Assembly (NCBI GenBank): GCA_910577665.1
Contig: CAJTOJ010000016.1
Location: 1-64,000, forward strand
Direction: 5' to 3'
DNA from: an uncultured Acetatifactor sp.
GTDB lineage: Bacteria; Bacillota; Clostridia; Lachnospirales; Lachnospiraceae
DNA length: 64,000 nucleotides
Part shown: in pieces, positions 61,004 to 64,000 of the stretch
Position numbering within the stretch: the first letter of the stretch is position 1
How the letters are laid out: every line of letters begins with the position of its first letter
Position numbers and translations under genes: made by a program
The notes under the pieces: model-generated
Databases searched by the model: none
What the model saw: the letters and a program-made list of their open reading frames with translations, nothing else
Told to the model about the DNA's origin: nothing

Positions 61004-62806
61004 ATGGCCTTTGACGGCGTAACCATAGCAAATGTAGTATCGGAACTGAAGAAGGAACTGGTAGGCGGCAGACTCTATAAAATTGCACAACCGGAGGAGG
61101 ACGAGCTTCTGCTGACCATCAAACAGCCCACTGGCCAGAGACGTCTCCTGCTCTCTGCCAGTGCCTCCCTTCCCCTGGTGTATCTGACAGATACCAATAA
61201 GCCCAGCCCGCTGACTGCCCCCAATTTCTGTATGCTGCTGCGCAAACATCTCCAGAACGGGCGCATTACGGACATCTCCCAGCCAGGGCTGGAGCGCATC
61301 GTCCGCATCCAGATAGAACATCTGGATGAAATGGGTGATCTCTGTCACAAAAGCCTTGTGGTGGAGATCATGGGCAAACACAGCAACATTATCTTCTGTG
61401 ACCAGGACAATGTGATCATTGACAGCATCAAGCGGGTGTCTGCCGCAGTCAGCTCCCTTAGGGAGGTACTGCCCGGCAAACCTTACTTTATCGCACAGAC
61501 CCAGGAAAAGCTGGACGCTTTGACATGCCCTTACCAGGCATTCCGGCAAGCCCTTGCCGCCAAACCCCAGCCTGCCTTCAAGGCCCTCTATGGCAGCTTC
61601 ACCGGCATCTCCCCCATTCTGGCCCAGGAGCTATGTCATGAGGCCGGAATAGACGGGGAACGCCCCACTGCTGCCCTGGAGGAGGACGATACCAGACGGC
61701 TCTATGAAAAACTCTCCCATATGGTTGAACGGATCCGGCAGGACCAGTTTGTTCCCACGATTGCCTACCAGGGGAAAAAACCTGTGGAATTTGCCGCAAT
61801 CCCTTTGACCCTGTACGGCCATAGCCGGCCCACAGACCAGGGTGCTCCAGCCCACGGGCTGTCTGCTGCTCCCAATGACAGCGGATACCATACCGTTCCC
61901 TACAATTCCATGTCGGCATTGCTGGAAAATTACTATGCCGAGAAAAACACCCTGACCCGTATCCGTCAGAAATCCTCCGATCTGCGCCGTATTGTCCAGA
62001 CAGCCCTGGAACGGAACATCAAAAAATATGACCTGCAGATGCGCCAGATCCGGGATACAGAAAAAAGAGACACCTACCGCATCTACGGCGAACTGCTCAA
62101 CACCTACGGTTACAGCGCTGCCCCCGGATCCAGATCCCTGGAAGCCTTGAATTATTATACCGGTGAGAATGTGGTGATCCCATTGGATCCCACCTTAAGC
62201 CCCACGGATAATGCCAAGAAGTATTTTGAGAAATACGGCAAGATGAAACGCACTTATGAAGCCCTGTCAGAGCTGACCCTGGAAGTCCAGTCAGAGATCG
62301 CTCATCTGGAATCTATCTCTACAGCCCTGGATATTGCCCTGTACGAGGAGGATCTGGCCCAGATCAAGGATGAACTCACCGAAAGCGGCTATATCCGCAG
62401 GAAAGGAGGCAGCAAAAAACAAAAGATCACCAGTAAACCCTTTCATTATATCAGTAGTGATGGTTTCCATATTTATGTAGGTAAAAACAACTACCAGAAC
62501 GACCAGATCACCTTCCAGATGGCCACTGGTAACGACTGGTGGTTCCACGCCAAACAGATTCCTGGTTCCCATGTAGTGGTAAAGCTGGGAAATGCCACTG
62601 AACTGCCGGACCGTACTTTCGAAGAAGCGGCCAGATTGGCCGCTTACTACTCCAAAGGCCGGGATCAGGAGAAAGTGGAGATCGACTATATCCAGAAAAA
62701 GCATGTGAAAAAGCCCGGCGGGGGAAAACCAGGCTTCGTGGTATATTATACCAATTACTCCATGACCATAGACAGCGACATCTCCGGCATCCAGCAGGTA
62801 TTGTAA
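61004..62806 (+). CDS. rqcH: Rqc2 homologue RqcH (NFACT protein, fibronectin-binding-like)
   Basis: 600 aa. NFACT-N (about 1-220, starting MAFDGVTIANVVSELKKELVGGR), a central coiled-coil (about 290-430) and NFACT-R (about 450-560, TFQMATGNDWWFHAKQIPGS with HVVVK). In Bacillus RqcH adds C-terminal Ala tails to stalled nascent chains on 50S subunits, marking them for ClpXP; clpX and clpP are also in this window. CAGGAGG precedes the ATG. Older names call it a fibronectin-binding protein. Confidence 0.94.
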   Translation: MAFDGVTIANVVSELKKELVGGRLYKIAQPEEDELLLTIKQPTGQRRLLLSASASLPLVYLTDTNKPSPLTAPNFCMLLRKHLQNGRITDISQPGLERIVRIQIEHLDEMGDLCHKSLVVEIMGKHSNIIFCDQDNVIIDSIKRVSAAVSSLREVLPGKPYFIAQTQEKLDALTCPYQAFRQALAAKPQPAFKALYGSFTGISPILAQELCHEAGIDGERPTAALEEDDTRRLYEKLSHMVERIRQDQFVPTIAYQGKKPVEFAAIPLTLYGHSRPTDQGAPAHGLSAAPNDSGYHTVPYNSMSALLENYYAEKNTLTRIRQKSSDLRRIVQTALERNIKKYDLQMRQIRDTEKRDTYRIYGELLNTYGYSAAPGSRSLEALNYYTGENVVIPLDPTLSPTDNAKKYFEKYGKMKRTYEALSELTLEVQSEIAHLESISTALDIALYEEDLAQIKDELTESGYIRRKGGSKKQKITSKPFHYISSDGFHIYVGKNNYQNDQITFQMATGNDWWFHAKQIPGSHVVVKLGNATELPDRTFEEAARLAAYYSKGRDQEKVEIDYIQKKHVKKPGGGKPGFVVYYTNYSMTIDSDISGIQQVL

Positions 62807-62826
62807 GAAAGTCCCTTCTGCCTTCC

Positions 62827-63684
62827 TTACGTTTCCTCCTTCTGGAAAAAAGCCACACCAATGGCGCCAGGACCGATGTGGGTGCCAATGGTGGCACCGA
62901 TGGTCCCCACCGGCAGCTTTCCTTCACCTACATGCCCTTCCCAGAGCTGTCTGCTGTCCTCCATATATTTGTGCAGACAGGCATCGCTGAAACCGGAATA
63001 CCCCAGCAGATAGGGCTTTGCAAAATCGATTCCTCTGGTCTTCCCGATCTCCTGTACCAGAAGGTTGCTGCCGTTCCTGGACCCCCTGGCTTTACCCAGC
63101 ATGCACACTTCCCCGCCCTGCAGGGAGATCACAGGCTTGATGGACAAGATACCACCGATAGCCGCCACGGACCTGGAGATCCGCCCGCCCCGCTTCAGAT
63201 ATTCCAGGGTATCCAGAAGCGCCACCAGGCAGATATCTTTCTTTTCCTTCTCCAGGCAATGTGCAATCTGTTCTGCATCCAGCCCCTGATCCTTCAGCCG
63301 GACGGCCCGCTCCACCAGGATCCGCTCTCCAATGGACGCATTTTCACTGTCCACCACAAAAACCTTTCCCGGAAACTCTCTTGCCGCCAGGCAGGCACTC
63401 TGCCAGGTGCCGGACAATTTTCCCGACATGACCACCGCCACTACACTGTTGCCTGCATCTACCTGTTCCCGGAAGGCTTCCAGGAACTGGTCTGGCGGGA
63501 TCTGGCTGGTGGAAGGCAGGTGTTCACATTCCACCAGCAACTCAAAAAACCTCTCATGGCTCAAGTCCACCCCGTCCCGGTATGCATCCTCCCCGAACGC
63601 AATGGACATGGGAATCACTGTCACATCAGCCCTGCCCGGATCCACCAGATCCGATGCCGAATCCGTAATAATCTGTACCTGCAT
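62827..63684 (-). CDS. DegV family fatty-acid-binding protein
   Basis: 285 aa. IITDSASDL opens the chain; VVAVVMSGKLSGTWQSA binds the fatty-acid head group; LLDTLEYLKRGGRIS and ISLQGGEV follow, and the C-terminal domain ends in HIGPGAIGVAFF. DegV/FakB proteins present fatty acids to the FakA kinase; no fakA is in the window. GGAGG lies 7 nt before the ATG; another ATG directly precedes it. It converges on rqcH with 20 bp between. Confidence 0.93.
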   Translation of the reverse strand: MQVQIITDSASDLVDPGRADVTVIPMSIAFGEDAYRDGVDLSHERFFELLVECEHLPSTSQIPPDQFLEAFREQVDAGNSVVAVVMSGKLSGTWQSACLAAREFPGKVFVVDSENASIGERILVERAVRLKDQGLDAEQIAHCLEKEKKDICLVALLDTLEYLKRGGRISRSVAAIGGILSIKPVISLQGGEVCMLGKARGSRNGSNLLVQEIGKTRGIDFAKPYLLGYSGFSDACLHKYMEDSRQLWEGHVGEGKLPVGTIGATIGTHIGPGAIGVAFFQKEET

Positions 63685-63775
63685 CATAAAACCTCCTCAC
63701 CTGCCTCAGCGGAAATCCTCTGAGACTCAAACAACCTGCCCCATACCTGTCCGAATCTGTCTTTTCTGCCGGGGC

Positions 63776-64000
63776 TTATTTCATCATCCCACATTTCTTC
63801 GCCACCTTTACCAGCAGATATCCTTTTGGGAAGCCTCTCAGTTCCTCCTCGGATACCCCCCGCAGCAATAGGAGCATCCCAAAGTACACGCACACAGCCA
63901 GGCAGATGGCAATCACCACCGAAATCCTGGGAGAAGACGTCAGCAGCAACAGCCCCTCATACACAGCCCAGGCAAAGGCTCCCATAAACCCGGCGGCAAT
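63776..64000 (-). CDS. SpoVB/MurJ-like flippase, C-terminal end only
   Basis: Only the last 74 codons lie in the window; the gene continues past the right edge. They encode the last two membrane helices (GFMGAFAWAVYEGLLLL and VVIAICLAVCVYFGMLLLL) and the tail RGVSEEELRGFPKGYLL, which resembles stage V sporulation protein B and related polysaccharide flippases. The family call rests on this tail and is moderate. Confidence 0.6.
   Translation of the reverse strand: MAAGFMGAFAWAVYEGLLLLTSSPRISVVIAICLAVCVYFGMLLLLRGVSEEELRGFPKGYLLVKVAKKCGMMK

Overview
The window looks like a chromosomal segment of a spore-forming, low-GC-phylum but moderately GC-rich Clostridia member, most likely a Lachnospiraceae gut commensal. 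This rests on protein-level resemblance and gene order: an alpha/beta SASP, SpoIIM and a SpoVB-like flippase mark an endospore former. The blocks yicC-remA-gmk-rpoZ-rimO-pgsA-cinA-recA-recX-rny and pyrH-frr-uppS-cdsA-dxr-rseP are typical of that group. Most genes lie on the minus strand. No tRNA, rRNA, CRISPR array or complete insertion sequence was recognised.

Layout. 1-2.9 kb: copper operon csoR-copA, with copA cut by the left edge and two mirrored CsoR operators at its promoter. 3.1-6.1 kb: a GH43 glycosidase and a membrane-anchored PTS EIIA-like protein that lacks the catalytic histidines. 6.3-9.4 kb: a cold-shock gene, then the sialic acid cluster nanE-nanA-nanK. 9.4-12.4 kb: an AAA/PD-(D/E)XK protein and the manganese exporter mntP with a structured leader. 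12.5-18.5 kb: an ABC exporter pair, a TraX-like protein, an atypical response regulator, and an ECF sigma/anti-sigma pair. 18.9-24.8 kb: an AI-2E-type transporter, engB, clpX, clpP and tig. 25.2-29.7 kb: a radical SAM enzyme beside an ABC importer whose permease and ATPase are fused, a truncated macrodomain gene and a YitT protein. 29.7-36.5 kb: YfhO, a LacI regulator, a DUF1266-like membrane protein, a SASP and fsa. 36.5-39.6 kb: a PP2C-like/kinase fusion and a lipoprotein with a nonsense codon at codon 6. 39.9-46.4 kb: isoprenoid, phospholipid and translation genes plus a polysaccharide deacetylase. 46.5-51 kb: a Fur-boxed Cys-rich membrane peptide, a KTSC-like protein, DAHP synthase, SpoIIM and an aspartate aminotransferase. 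51-64 kb: rny, recX, recA, cinA, pgsA, rimO, rpoZ, gmk, remA, yicC, rqcH, degV and the end of a SpoVB-like gene.

The most unusual content lies between genes. A family of about 100-145 bp elements occurs in at least eight copies. Several have 12-16 bp terminal inverted repeats and four are flanked by perfect 8-bp target duplications. Inside each are constant blocks and one or two hairpins whose stems change sequence between copies while keeping pairing. They behave like miniature transposable elements carrying a conserved nucleic-acid fold. One copy lies in the tig leader and one supplies the last codons of the lacI-type gene. A second, unrelated family has two 166-bp copies with 20-bp inverted repeats. 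Regulation is readable at several promoters: paired CsoR sites, two SOS boxes at recA, a Fur box over a start site, and a sigma-G type promoter at the SASP gene.
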